Positions 23,375-32,213 of a stretch of DNA of 40,889 nucleotides are shown piece after piece. How positions within the stretch are numbered: the first letter of the stretch is position 1; each line of letters opens with the position of its first letter. Made by a program: the position numbers and the translations under genes. The notes under the pieces are model-generated. The model did no database searches. It was not told the DNA's origin and saw only the letters and a program-made list of their open reading frames with translations. Source of the DNA: Acidobacteriota bacterium (GTDB lineage: Bacteria > Acidobacteriota > Terriglobia > Terriglobales > Acidobacteriaceae); the NCBI GenBank assembly GCA_021781495.1, contig JAJXWS010000020.1, forward strand, positions 1 through 40,889, written 5' to 3'.

Positions 23375-24568
23375 GTGAAGCCGGAGACGACTGGTCCGCG
23401 CAGTTACGGAGTCAGAATATCAATCGCCACGCTCGCAATTGCGCTGGTGCTTCTGCTCTGCGTAATGTGGGGCACAAGGCATCATCCCCGGACCGACGAT
23501 GCGAGCGTGCGAGCGAACTATGTACAGTTTGCTCCCGAGGTGGAAGGACGCATTGTTCGCATTGCGGTGAGGGACAATGCCTTTGTCCACGCCGGGGACC
23601 TACTGTTCGTTATTGATCCAAGGCCGTACCAATACGCGTTGGACCAGGCGGTCTCTGACCAGCAATTGCTTGAAGAACAGATCATCGATACGCAGCGCAA
23701 AATAGCCGCACAGAACAGCGCTGTGGCTGCGGCAAAGGCGGGCGTAGCCGGATCGCGTACGCAGACTGCCAGCGCGGGCAGCGAAGTACAGGCATCAAGC
23801 GCCGCTGTGCAGCGGGCCAGGGCGGCACTGCAGTCTGCCGAAGCACAGCAAACACTGGCGCTGAATAATCTTCACCGCATTGAACCACTGCTCGCCAAGC
23901 AATACGTAACCGTAGAGCAGGTGGACGATGCACGCACGAAGGCACGCGTGGCCGAACAGAATTTTCAGGAGGCTCAGGCTGCGCTCCAGGAGGCGCTGGC
24001 ACGGGAGACGCGCTCGCGCTCAATGCAGCGCGAAGCCGAAGTGGGTGTAGCCGTTTCCCAGGCAAAGCTGGATGAGAGCATCCACGCCGTCGACAGGCTC
24101 GACACTCTTCTGGCGCAGCGAACTGCCAAAGCCGCCAGGGTTGCCAGCGCACGACTCGATCTGGCGCGCTGCACCGTGGTGGCGCCCTTTGACGGCTATG
24201 TAACCAACCTCAACGTGTCAGAAGGCGAGATGGCCAAGCCGGGCATACCGATCTTTACACTCATCGATGCGCGCCGATGGTATGTCGTGGCAAACTATCG
24301 CGAATCGGACCTGAGGCACATCCAGCCGGGCATGCACGTCGATGTCTACCTGATGGGTAATGCCTCGCGCCGCTTCGATGGAGTTGTGGAGAGCATCGGC
24401 AACGGTGTTTCGCCCGATGATTCGGAAGTGAGCAATGGCCTGCCCCAGATCGACCACACGCTCAACTGGGTTCATCTTGCAGCACGTTTTCCAATTCGAG
24501 TGCGCATTCTCAATCCCGATCCCACTCTTTTTCGCATTGGCGAAACTGCGATCAGCATTGTGAGATAA
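23375..24568 (+). CDS. HlyD/EmrA-family membrane fusion protein (MdtN-like)
   Basis: 397 aa with GTG start (GAGGT seven bases upstream). One N-terminal TM helix (IATLAIALVLLLCVMWG), then the biotinyl-lipoyl-like half (TDDASVRANYVQFAPEVEGRIVRIAVRDNAFVHAGDLLFVID), a long coiled-coil hairpin (about 85-245), the second lipoyl half (CTVVAPFDGYVTNLNVSEGEMAKPGIPIFTLID) and a beta-barrel end. It bridges the inner-membrane FUSC component and the TolC-like duct. The membership of the set matches MdtN/AaeA-type pumps rather than MFS EmrAB because the next gene encodes a FUSC protein. Confidence 0.88.
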   Translation: MKPETTGPRSYGVRISIATLAIALVLLLCVMWGTRHHPRTDDASVRANYVQFAPEVEGRIVRIAVRDNAFVHAGDLLFVIDPRPYQYALDQAVSDQQLLEEQIIDTQRKIAAQNSAVAAAKAGVAGSRTQTASAGSEVQASSAAVQRARAALQSAEAQQTLALNNLHRIEPLLAKQYVTVEQVDDARTKARVAEQNFQEAQAALQEALARETRSRSMQREAEVGVAVSQAKLDESIHAVDRLDTLLAQRTAKAARVASARLDLARCTVVAPFDGYVTNLNVSEGEMAKPGIPIFTLIDARRWYVVANYRESDLRHIQPGMHVDVYLMGNASRRFDGVVESIGNGVSPDDSEVSNGLPQIDHTLNWVHLAARFPIRVRILNPDPTLFRIGETAISIVR

Positions 24569-24571
24569 ATC

Positions 24572-26638
24572 TTGCCGGAAGCCTTTGCTCAAACCCGAGG
24601 ATGGCTGGACAAGGTATTCCAGGAGCTGCCTCCTGCGCACGGGCGCTATGCAGGCGCACTCAGGACGGCCTTTGCAGCCACGCTGGCAGCAGCGATTCTG
24701 CTGATGCTGCAGGTTCCGATGATCGCGCCCGGCCTGTATCTGATCTTTCTTGTCTCCTACGATGTACCTTATCTGACGCTTCGTCGCAGCGTGATGGAAC
24801 TTGTGTCTCAGTGCGCGGGTGTCGCCCTTGCGCTGATGCTCATCCAAGTTACGGGCAATGACCCGATGGCCCGCGTCCTGGGGATCGCCGCTTTTACATT
24901 TCTCTCCGCATTCCTGCTGAATGCCTGCACGGCTCGCGTGGCAGCGATGAACCTGGGCATCTTTCCCTTGCTGACACTCTCTCTGTGGGAATATCATCTG
25001 CCGCCCAAGCTGCTCGTGTATCTCTCGGCTGCGCCCATTGCAACGGGTGCGCTCGCAGTCGGTTGCAAGGTCGCGATCGAATATCTTTTCACGCATCGTG
25101 ATCCACAGCGCGCCCTGCAATTGGAGATTGCGGCAAGGCTGAAAGCTCTCCGTGCGATGTTCGCGCTATACGGCATGGAGAATTCAGGCGATCAGCTCAA
25201 GCCAGCCATTGCAGCCGTTTCGCGCTATGCATTCGCTGGGCAGGGCAAGATGCTTTCGCTGCTGAAGGAAGTGCAGTCCCAGCCCATGGCTCATGGCACT
25301 GAAGTTGCTGTTCATTCCGCGGTCATCCCGTTTTTAGCGCGGCTGCTCGACCAGGCTGCATCTTTTGGAAGACAGTCTTCAGAAGGAATGGACGAGAGCT
25401 GGAAGCCTGCGGCAACACGGATTGCACATACGCTGCATGCAATTGAGACTGGACGATTCGAGGAAGTAACCAACCCGGATGAAGACATCGCGCGCCTGCA
25501 CGCGCCCTTCCGCACCCTCTTTCAAACGCTGTATAACCTGGCGGCGGTCAGCAGGCCAACGCGGCAGTATGCGGCTGTGGATTTGCCGCAACAAAAGAAA
25601 GAGCCGTTGTTCAAGGCGGATGCGTGGACGAATCGCGAATACCTGGCCTATGCCGCGAAGCTGAGCTTGTGCGCAACGCTGTGTTACATCATCTATAACG
25701 CGCTGGCGTGGCCGGGAATCTCCACCGCTACGCTGACGGTGCTTGTAGCCGGCTTAAGCACATCCGGGACAACCAATCAGAAGATGCTCTTTCGCATTGT
25801 GGGCGCGCTGATCGGCGGAGTGATCTTCGGAATTGGCTGCATCGTATTTGTCTATCCGTTCTCGGATACGCTGTTGCCTTTCCTGCTTTCCGTGGCGTGT
25901 GTTTCTTTTCTGGCCGCGTGGATCGCACGCAGCGCGCACCTGGGTTATATCGGCCTGCAGATCGTCTTTGCTTTCTACCTTGTGGTATTTCAGGAGTACG
26001 CCATTCCGCTTGGCAAACTTGGAGAACACGCGCACATTGATCTGGCGCACGGGTTCGGTGCTCCCACAATCATGACGCTGGGGCGCGATCGACTGCTGGG
26101 AATCCTGCTTGCGTTGGTGGTCATGTGGGCTATCTTTCACAGGCTGCATCCTGAACGAGCGGTTGAGAAGATGCGCCGCAACCTTGCGCGGCTGCTTCGC
26201 GTGGTGGCGGATGTGTTGCCGCGTTTTGGCAACGTGCCTGCCGATCAGATCAATGCCTTGCGGGAAGAGGCTCAGAGCATCGTTGTGGAGACGCGCGGCC
26301 TGGCAGAGGCAATCCCCTATGAGCTCGATCAGCATATGCAAAGAGACATGGAGATGAGCGAAGCAATCCAGAATGCAATATCGAGTGCGGGAAGCCTGAT
26401 GCTTCACGTCGCGGCACAGGACCGCGCGAAAGAGGATGCCTTCGCTACGCATCGCCCTCCCGGCCGAGCGCAGGAGGACCGCATCGCAGACGGTCTGCGG
26501 CGGATGGCCATCCTGCTGGAAGACCCATCCGCACAGAGCGACATGCACGCCGCGCCACCGGAGTCGCCTGCAGGCGTTCGCGAAGCATACTCGATTCTGT
26601 GGCAGCAATGCGCAGAGATTCGTGCCGATAGCTACTAA
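24572..26638 (+). CDS. FUSC-family inner-membrane efflux component (MdtO/AaeB-like)
   Basis: 688 aa; TTG start four bases after the preceding stop. Two similar halves each have about five to six TM helices (about 28-170 and 355-510) separated and followed by soluble helical regions, the FUSC/aromatic-acid-exporter layout. In E. coli AaeB exports hydroxylated aromatic carboxylates and MdtO takes part in resistance to dyes and drugs. The substrate here cannot be read from sequence. Last gene of the TolC-YtcA-HlyD-FUSC operon. Confidence 0.82.
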   Translation: MPEAFAQTRGWLDKVFQELPPAHGRYAGALRTAFAATLAAAILLMLQVPMIAPGLYLIFLVSYDVPYLTLRRSVMELVSQCAGVALALMLIQVTGNDPMARVLGIAAFTFLSAFLLNACTARVAAMNLGIFPLLTLSLWEYHLPPKLLVYLSAAPIATGALAVGCKVAIEYLFTHRDPQRALQLEIAARLKALRAMFALYGMENSGDQLKPAIAAVSRYAFAGQGKMLSLLKEVQSQPMAHGTEVAVHSAVIPFLARLLDQAASFGRQSSEGMDESWKPAATRIAHTLHAIETGRFEEVTNPDEDIARLHAPFRTLFQTLYNLAAVSRPTRQYAAVDLPQQKKEPLFKADAWTNREYLAYAAKLSLCATLCYIIYNALAWPGISTATLTVLVAGLSTSGTTNQKMLFRIVGALIGGVIFGIGCIVFVYPFSDTLLPFLLSVACVSFLAAWIARSAHLGYIGLQIVFAFYLVVFQEYAIPLGKLGEHAHIDLAHGFGAPTIMTLGRDRLLGILLALVVMWAIFHRLHPERAVEKMRRNLARLLRVVADVLPRFGNVPADQINALREEAQSIVVETRGLAEAIPYELDQHMQRDMEMSEAIQNAISSAGSLMLHVAAQDRAKEDAFATHRPPGRAQEDRIADGLRRMAILLEDPSAQSDMHAAPPESPAGVREAYSILWQQCAEIRADSY

Positions 26639-26667
26639 AGCAGATCCTCCTGCCGGTGGCGAGCGCG

Positions 26668-27402
26668 ATGCGGCCTCGGCGATTATTCTGGAGTGTGACG
26701 GAAACGCAAGATACGCATGTCCCTGCCCGGCGCCGCAGGATTTCTCTGCGCGCCATCGCCCTGTGGTTTGCCGTTGGTGTGGCCTCTGCATGGTTGCTTG
26801 CCGTGCTCAGCCTGGTGGCCGCGCGATGGATCGATCCGCCGACAACGGCGGTACAGATGGAACGCCGCGTGCAGTCCTGGTTCCAGAGCGCGCCGTATCG
26901 CAAGCGGTACGCCTTTGTTCCGCTCAGCCAGATCTCGCCTAATCTGCAGCACGCGGTCATCTCCGCAGAAGATGCGCGCTTCTACCAGCACCATGGGTTC
27001 GATTGGCAACAGATGCAGATTGCCGCCGAAGGCGACCTGGAGGGCGGCCGCATCCGCGGAGCCTCGACCCTGACGCAGCAGCTGGTCAAGAACCTGTTCT
27101 TCGGAACAGGCCGCTCGTTTCTGCGCAAGGGCGCGGAGTTCACGCTGGTGCCGATGGCCGAGCTCATTCTTGGCAAACGGCGCATCCTGGAGCTGTATCT
27201 CAACGTGGTGGAGTGGGGACCCGGCGTGTACGGCGCAGAGGCAGCGTGCCGCGCCTACGACGGAACCGCCGCGCGAAATGTGGGTCGCGAGCAGGCAGCA
27301 CGACTTGCCGCCATTCTTCCGGCCCCGCGCAGGCGCCGGCCTGATCGCATGAATCGCTACAGCGAGATTATCCTGGAGCGAATGCGCCAGGTGGGCTGGT
27401 AA
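26668..27402 (+). CDS. mtgA: Monofunctional peptidoglycan glycosyltransferase
   Basis: About 244 aa. One N-terminal TM helix (LRAIALWFAVGVASAWLLAVLSLVAA) is followed by a GT51 domain with the expected motifs: AVISAEDARFYQHHGFDW with the catalytic Glu, RGASTLTQQLVKNLFF, KGAEFTLVPMAELILGKRRILELYLN and VEWGPGVYGAEAA. No transpeptidase domain, so it polymerises lipid II only. A GTG at 26656 is an alternative start. It follows the efflux operon by a short gap and is convergent with the EamA transporter; no functional link with the pump is implied. Confidence 0.92.
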   Translation: MRPRRLFWSVTETQDTHVPARRRRISLRAIALWFAVGVASAWLLAVLSLVAARWIDPPTTAVQMERRVQSWFQSAPYRKRYAFVPLSQISPNLQHAVISAEDARFYQHHGFDWQQMQIAAEGDLEGGRIRGASTLTQQLVKNLFFGTGRSFLRKGAEFTLVPMAELILGKRRILELYLNVVEWGPGVYGAEAACRAYDGTAARNVGREQAARLAAILPAPRRRRPDRMNRYSEIILERMRQVGW

Positions 27403-27459
27403 TCGCACGGCGCTTGCGACGGTAATCCGCCGACTCGCTGACTTGCGAATCCGCCGCTC

Positions 27460-28365
27460 TCAACTGCCCTCGGTCAGCGGCACCACTTCGCGCGCGGCCA
27501 GGGCAATGTAAAGGCCGGACGCAAGAATCAGCGACCCGCCCATCAGCACGTATAGCCCCGGCATGTCGTGCCACACCAGATACGAGATCAGCGTGCCGGT
27601 CACCAGCTGCGTGTAGTGGTACTGCGATACGTTTGCCGCGGAGGTGTGCTTGACCGCGATGTAAAAGCACAGCGTGCCGAGCGCGCAGAACAGGCCCATG
27701 GCGAACAGTCCCGCCGTCAACCGCGCGGTCAGCGGCTCGGCATGCACCGTGAGCATGAGCGCAAACCCCACCACGGCCGTCACCAGGCCGGAGAAGAATG
27801 CCAGGCTCTCCGGCGGCTCAGTCCGCGTTAGCACGCGCGACCACACCATGTTCACAGAGAAGCACGCGACACACACCATGCATGCGCCGATGCCGACCCA
27901 GTCGCCTTCGCGGGCGCCGCTCCACGGATGCACCGCAATCACCACGCCCGCAAATCCGGCCACGATGGCCGCGAGCTTCTTCCACGGCAGCCCCTCGCGC
28001 AGGAACAAGGCCGACAGCAGCGCAATGACCATCGGCGCCATAAAGACGAGGATGTAGAACAGCGTGAGCGTGAGATGCCGCAGCGCAATGACCACGCAGA
28101 CGTTGTTCGCCATATCCAGGCAGGCCCGCGCCACCTGGCGGCTCAGGCGGTGCGGCCGCAGCCGATGCGCCTGGCCGCGCACCACCGCATACAGGGCCAG
28201 AAACATGGCCATGAACAGGCCCAGAAAGGCCACCATCTCGTACGGCGGCAACCCGGACTGCCCCACCAGCTTGATAGAGCTGTCGGCCAGCACCCAGAAG
28301 GTGAAGCCGGCCAGCGCAAACCCAATCGCCTCCAGATCGGAAACCTGTGCCGCGTGACTCTGCAT
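27460..28365 (-). CDS. EamA/DMT-superfamily permease
   Basis: 301 aa, ten predicted TM helices in two EamA repeats (about 10-140 and 155-290): ALAGFTFWVLADSSIKLVGQ at the start, YILVFMAPMVIALLSALFLREGLPWKKLAAIVAGFAGV at the end of the first repeat, and HYTQLVTGTLISYLVWHDMP in the second. The ATG follows a purine-rich GAAAGAGAG; the frame extends upstream without homologous content. EamA proteins export amino acids, nucleosides or other metabolites; the substrate is not determinable. It is divergent from the arabinofuranosidase gene. Confidence 0.85.
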   Translation of the reverse strand: MQSHAAQVSDLEAIGFALAGFTFWVLADSSIKLVGQSGLPPYEMVAFLGLFMAMFLALYAVVRGQAHRLRPHRLSRQVARACLDMANNVCVVIALRHLTLTLFYILVFMAPMVIALLSALFLREGLPWKKLAAIVAGFAGVVIAVHPWSGAREGDWVGIGACMVCVACFSVNMVWSRVLTRTEPPESLAFFSGLVTAVVGFALMLTVHAEPLTARLTAGLFAMGLFCALGTLCFYIAVKHTSAANVSQYHYTQLVTGTLISYLVWHDMPGLYVLMGGSLILASGLYIALAAREVVPLTEGS

Positions 28366-28632
28366 CTCTCTTTCAACGTACAGGAACCGGCCAGCGCCGT
28401 GGTGCGGACAGGCGCGAAAGGTCCCGCAGCGTAGAACACGTTTGCCGGAAGTGGATGGCCCGGGTTCCGGCAAATCGCTGCGCTTTTGTATTTCCAATGC
28501 ATCCGAACACCGAATCAGGTGGTATACGTATTCCTGACGAGAAATTCGCAGAAACGGCACGGCTTGAGGCAAAGAGAAGAGCCCATCTCTTCCGGATGCC
28601 CGCAGAATTTCGGCAAGTCAGACAGGATACGC

Positions 28633-31600
28633 ATGAAAACGAGAATGCATCTTGCAGGTATGCTCACACTGGCGCTCGCGCTCATCGGCGCCGCGTTGAC
28701 CATGGCGCAACAGTCCGGGACAGGTTCCCACGTTCCCCCGCCGCGGCCGCAGGGTCCATGCGACATCTACGCTGCTGCCGGCGACCCGTGCGTGGCTGCC
28801 CACAGCACCACGCGCGCGCTGTACGCTGCCTACAACGGCCCGCTCTACCAGGTCCTGCGCCAGTCCGACGGCAAGACCCTCGACATCGGCGTCGTCCAGC
28901 CCTCTGCATCGCCGGTGCCGGACGCGGGCGGATACGCCGACGCGGCCGCGCAGGATGCCTTCTGCGCCAACACCTACTGCTGGATCACAACCATCTACGA
29001 CCAGTCGCCCAGGCACAACGACCTGACCCAGGCACCGCGCGGCGGGTTCAGCGGCCCATCCATGGGTGGAGCCAACAACCTGCCGCTCGCCGACATGGCG
29101 CCGATCACCATCATGGGCCACAAGGCCTACGGCGTCTTCATCGAGCCGGGCATGGGCCTGCGCCAGAACGACGCGAAGGGCACCGCCGTGGACGACCAGG
29201 CACAGGGACAGTACTGGGTGGTGAATGGCCTGCACTTCAACTCCGGCTGCTGCTTCGACTACGGCAACGCGGAGATCGATAGCCGCGACGACGACAACGG
29301 CACCATGGAGACGCTGTACTTTGGCAACGCACCCTGGTGGTATCACGGCAGCCGGACCGGGCCGTGGATTATGACGGACCAGGAAAACAACCTGGTGGGC
29401 TGCGTGAATCCGGAAGGTCCCAAGGGCTGCCCGGACCTGCCCACCATCAACTGGCGCTTCGTAACCGCGATGGCCAAGGGCGAGCCGCACCACTGGACCT
29501 CAATGGGCGGCGATGCGCAAAAGGGCGCGCTGTCAGTAATGTTCAGCGGGCGGCGCGTGAACGCCACCTATGACCCCATGCGCAAGCAGGGAGCCATTCT
29601 GCTGGGCAACGGCGGCGACAACAGCAACGGCTCGCAGGGCACCTTTTATGAAGGCGCCATGACGGCGGCGGGCACCTTTCCGACCGATGCCACTGACCAG
29701 CGCGTGCAGGCCAACGTGGTGGCAGCCGGGTACAACGTGCCGCCGCTGAGCCTGGCGCCGGCGTCGTCAACGGCCACTCCGCCGGGGCTGCAGACGTTCA
29801 CGCCGGGCTCCTCGCAACAGACCACGGTAACGTTCACCAACACCACGGGCGCGTCCGCAACCGGCCTGCAGTTGAGCCTTGCCGTGCCCGGCCCGCAGTG
29901 GACCTCGGTTGCCCAGGGCACCACCGAGACGTCAAAGACCTTCCCTGAGCCGGTTGCGCCGGGCGCCAGCGTGAGCGCGACCTTCATGGTCACCTCGGGG
30001 CCTGCGGCCTACAACGGCGACCTGGTCGCCAACGCCCGCTGGACCAACGCAGCAAGCGGCGCAAAGCAGTCCGAGACAACGGCCGAGAAGGTGCGGAACG
30101 TGAGCCCGGTCAAGATCAACGAGTTCCGCATTGGCTCCGGTCCCGCCAATGCAACAAACTCCTTCGTCGAGCTGTACAACGCGGGCTCCGGCAGCATCGA
30201 CATCTCCCGCTGGACGCTGACTGTGCATCCCACCCAGCAGGCCATCTTCTCCGCGGTGACGATCCCGGCCGGGACGAAGCTCGCCGCCGGCGGCTTCTAC
30301 CTGCTCGGCCTCTCCAACTCCGGGCTGGCGGTTCCGGCGCGCGCGGGCGAGAGCACGCTTTATGTGAGGAGCACGGCCGGCATGTCGGTCGGCGACACAA
30401 TCACCATCGGCAGCGGCCACCACGCGGAGACCCGCAAGATTGCCTCCCTGGGCACGGCGGCCAGCAACCACACAACTCTGTGGCAGCCCGTGCCCGATGG
30501 GCCGGTCATCACCGTCCCTGCCGGAGCAACCAACATTCCGGTGATGAGCGTGGACGGCTTCAAGGTGGGCGAGAAGATCGCCCTCGGCTATGGCGCCACC
30601 TACCCCACCGTCGCCAAAGACGTGGAACGGTATGAGGTGGCCACGGTCACGGCAGTCGGCAAGCCCGGTACGCAGGCCTATCTGGCGGCAGACGCGCCCG
30701 CCGGCGCAACCAACCTCAAGGTGACCTCCGTTGCTGATATTTCGGTCGGAGACAAGATCCGGCTGGACATCGACAGCGTGGGTCATGGCATCGAGACCGT
30801 CACGGTGACGCGCGTCGGCACGCAGGCCAGCCGCACGGCGCTTGCGGCGAATATCAGCGCCGGCGCGACCAGCATCCAGGTTCGCAACGTGCACGGCTTT
30901 GCGGTGGGCGACAAGATCACGGTTGGCACCCCCGCGAGCCGGCAGACGGTGACCATCACCTCCGTGGGCACGGGTGGCCCCGAGGGCACCGGCATCGGCA
31001 TTGCGCCGGCACTGGGCCAGGCGCATATCGACGGTGAGGATGTGGTGGAGCCGGGCACGGGCCTTGACCTGGCGGCCCCGCTCCGGTTCAATCACGCGGC
31101 CAATCTGCCCTTCAGCGATCGCGGAACCGGAATCAGCTTTGAACCGGCCACGGCCTTTGCCCACTCCAGCAATGAGCCCGTCCAGGCGCTGGGCACCGGC
31201 ATCACGCTCGACAGCCCGCTGGCCGGCAACCACGCCATCCACGCCGTTGTGCGCGACGCCGCGGTGACCACCGCCGGCTACCAGGGAACGACCGCGCCCA
31301 ATCAGTGGTTCGGCGGCCCCGAGCTGACCACCTACTCGCCTTTGTTCGGGCGCATCATTCCTGTGCGCGAGGGTAGCTTCATGCTGCGCGACGCCTCCGG
31401 CGTGGTGGTGGACAGCCTGAACTATGGTGGACTCGTGGACCCGTGGGCCGCTGAGGGATACCAGGGCACATCCGGGTTCGGGCAGAGCGGCTGCTATGTG
31501 GCGACGCCGGGCGCAACCGGTCGCCCGGGACCTGGCGCAGGCGCGACCAATACCAGCGCGGGGCGCTTCCCGGATGGCGTGGACACCGACAGCAACTGCA

Positions 31601-32094
31601 CGGATTTCGTGACGGGACCCGCCAGCACGCTGTCGGCGGCTTCGGCCGCTGGCGCCACCAATATCAAGGTGGCCAGCGTGGAAGGCTTTGACGCAGGCCA
31701 GACTATCCGCATTGATACGGGTGCAAACAGCGAGACCGCCGCCATTGCGACGGTGGGCACGGCAGGGGCCACCACGCTGGGCGCCGCCACCGGCGCAGGC
31801 GCCACCGTTCTCCCCGTCGCCGGATGGATGGGCTTTAACGACGGCCAGACCATTACCATCGGCAGCGGCGCGGACGAGGAGACGGCGGTCATCGCCTCCA
31901 TCCACCGCTTCGGCGCTGCCTGCATCACGGTCACCACGCCGCTCAAGCATGCGCACGCGGCGGGCACGCAGGTCACCGGCAGCGGCATCACCCTCGCTGC
32001 TGCTTTAACCCGGGCGCATGCCAGCGGAGCACAGATCGCCGACAGCACGCCAACCCCCGGCGCGCCCAACCAGTACTCCAGAAAGACGCACTGA
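28633..32094 (+). CDS. Secreted GH54-type alpha-L-arabinofuranosidase with NEW3, split lamin-tail domain and VGD repeats
   Basis: 1153 aa from the ATG with AGGA five bases upstream. Signal peptide 1-25. GH54 catalytic domain about 41-368: the vicinal cysteines and nucleophile region GCCFDYGNAEIDS (205-217, Glu214) and the acid/base region LLGNGGDNSNGSQGTFYEGAM (two parts, 323-343, Asp329) match AbfB. The usual CBM42 is absent. Instead there are a NEW3-like beta-sandwich (about 380-480) and a lamin-tail domain starting VKINEFRI (493). That domain is interrupted twice by GATN-x-V-x-SV-x-GF-x-VGD-x-I repeats (about 570-870 and 995-1137) and resumes with GSFMLRDASGVVVDSLNYGG and the typical end PTPGAPN. 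It should release arabinose from arabinan/arabinoxylan outside the cell. A strong terminator follows. Confidence 0.85.
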   Translation: MKTRMHLAGMLTLALALIGAALTMAQQSGTGSHVPPPRPQGPCDIYAAAGDPCVAAHSTTRALYAAYNGPLYQVLRQSDGKTLDIGVVQPSASPVPDAGGYADAAAQDAFCANTYCWITTIYDQSPRHNDLTQAPRGGFSGPSMGGANNLPLADMAPITIMGHKAYGVFIEPGMGLRQNDAKGTAVDDQAQGQYWVVNGLHFNSGCCFDYGNAEIDSRDDDNGTMETLYFGNAPWWYHGSRTGPWIMTDQENNLVGCVNPEGPKGCPDLPTINWRFVTAMAKGEPHHWTSMGGDAQKGALSVMFSGRRVNATYDPMRKQGAILLGNGGDNSNGSQGTFYEGAMTAAGTFPTDATDQRVQANVVAAGYNVPPLSLAPASSTATPPGLQTFTPGSSQQTTVTFTNTTGASATGLQLSLAVPGPQWTSVAQGTTETSKTFPEPVAPGASVSATFMVTSGPAAYNGDLVANARWTNAASGAKQSETTAEKVRNVSPVKINEFRIGSGPANATNSFVELYNAGSGSIDISRWTLTVHPTQQAIFSAVTIPAGTKLAAGGFYLLGLSNSGLAVPARAGESTLYVRSTAGMSVGDTITIGSGHHAETRKIASLGTAASNHTTLWQPVPDGPVITVPAGATNIPVMSVDGFKVGEKIALGYGATYPTVAKDVERYEVATVTAVGKPGTQAYLAADAPAGATNLKVTSVADISVGDKIRLDIDSVGHGIETVTVTRVGTQASRTALAANISAGATSIQVRNVHGFAVGDKITVGTPASRQTVTITSVGTGGPEGTGIGIAPALGQAHIDGEDVVEPGTGLDLAAPLRFNHAANLPFSDRGTGISFEPATAFAHSSNEPVQALGTGITLDSPLAGNHAIHAVVRDAAVTTAGYQGTTAPNQWFGGPELTTYSPLFGRIIPVREGSFMLRDASGVVVDSLNYGGLVDPWAAEGYQGTSGFGQSGCYVATPGATGRPGPGAGATNTSAGRFPDGVDTDSNCTDFVTGPASTLSAASAAGATNIKVASVEGFDAGQTIRIDTGANSETAAIATVGTAGATTLGAATGAGATVLPVAGWMGFNDGQTITIGSGADEETAVIASIHRFGAACITVTTPLKHAHAAGTQVTGSGITLAAALTRAHASGAQIADSTPTPGAPNQYSRKTH

Positions 32095-32154
32095 GGACGC
32101 GGGCAAGGCTGCGTGCCATTGCAGTCACGCGCATCGTTCCAGCGGCTCGATAAC

Positions 32155-32197
32155 CATCGGCGGCATCCCGGTTGCCCGGTATGCCGCCGATGTTTTT
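32155..32197 (+). terminator. Rho-independent terminator after the arabinofuranosidase gene
   Basis: Perfect 12-bp stem CATCGGCGGCAT (32155-32166) with ATGCCGCCGATG (32181-32192), an inner CCGG/CCGG pairing in the loop, then TTTTT. It lies 60 bp after the stop and between convergent genes. Confidence 0.85.
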
Positions 32198-32213
32198 GCG
32201 TGTTGCCTGCGAT

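Noticed and set aside
29932..31956. Long minus-strand open frame (674 codons) opposite the GH54 gene
   Set aside because: Low-complexity Arg/Gly/Ala translation with no family motifs; it is an antisense shadow of the repeat-rich coding region.
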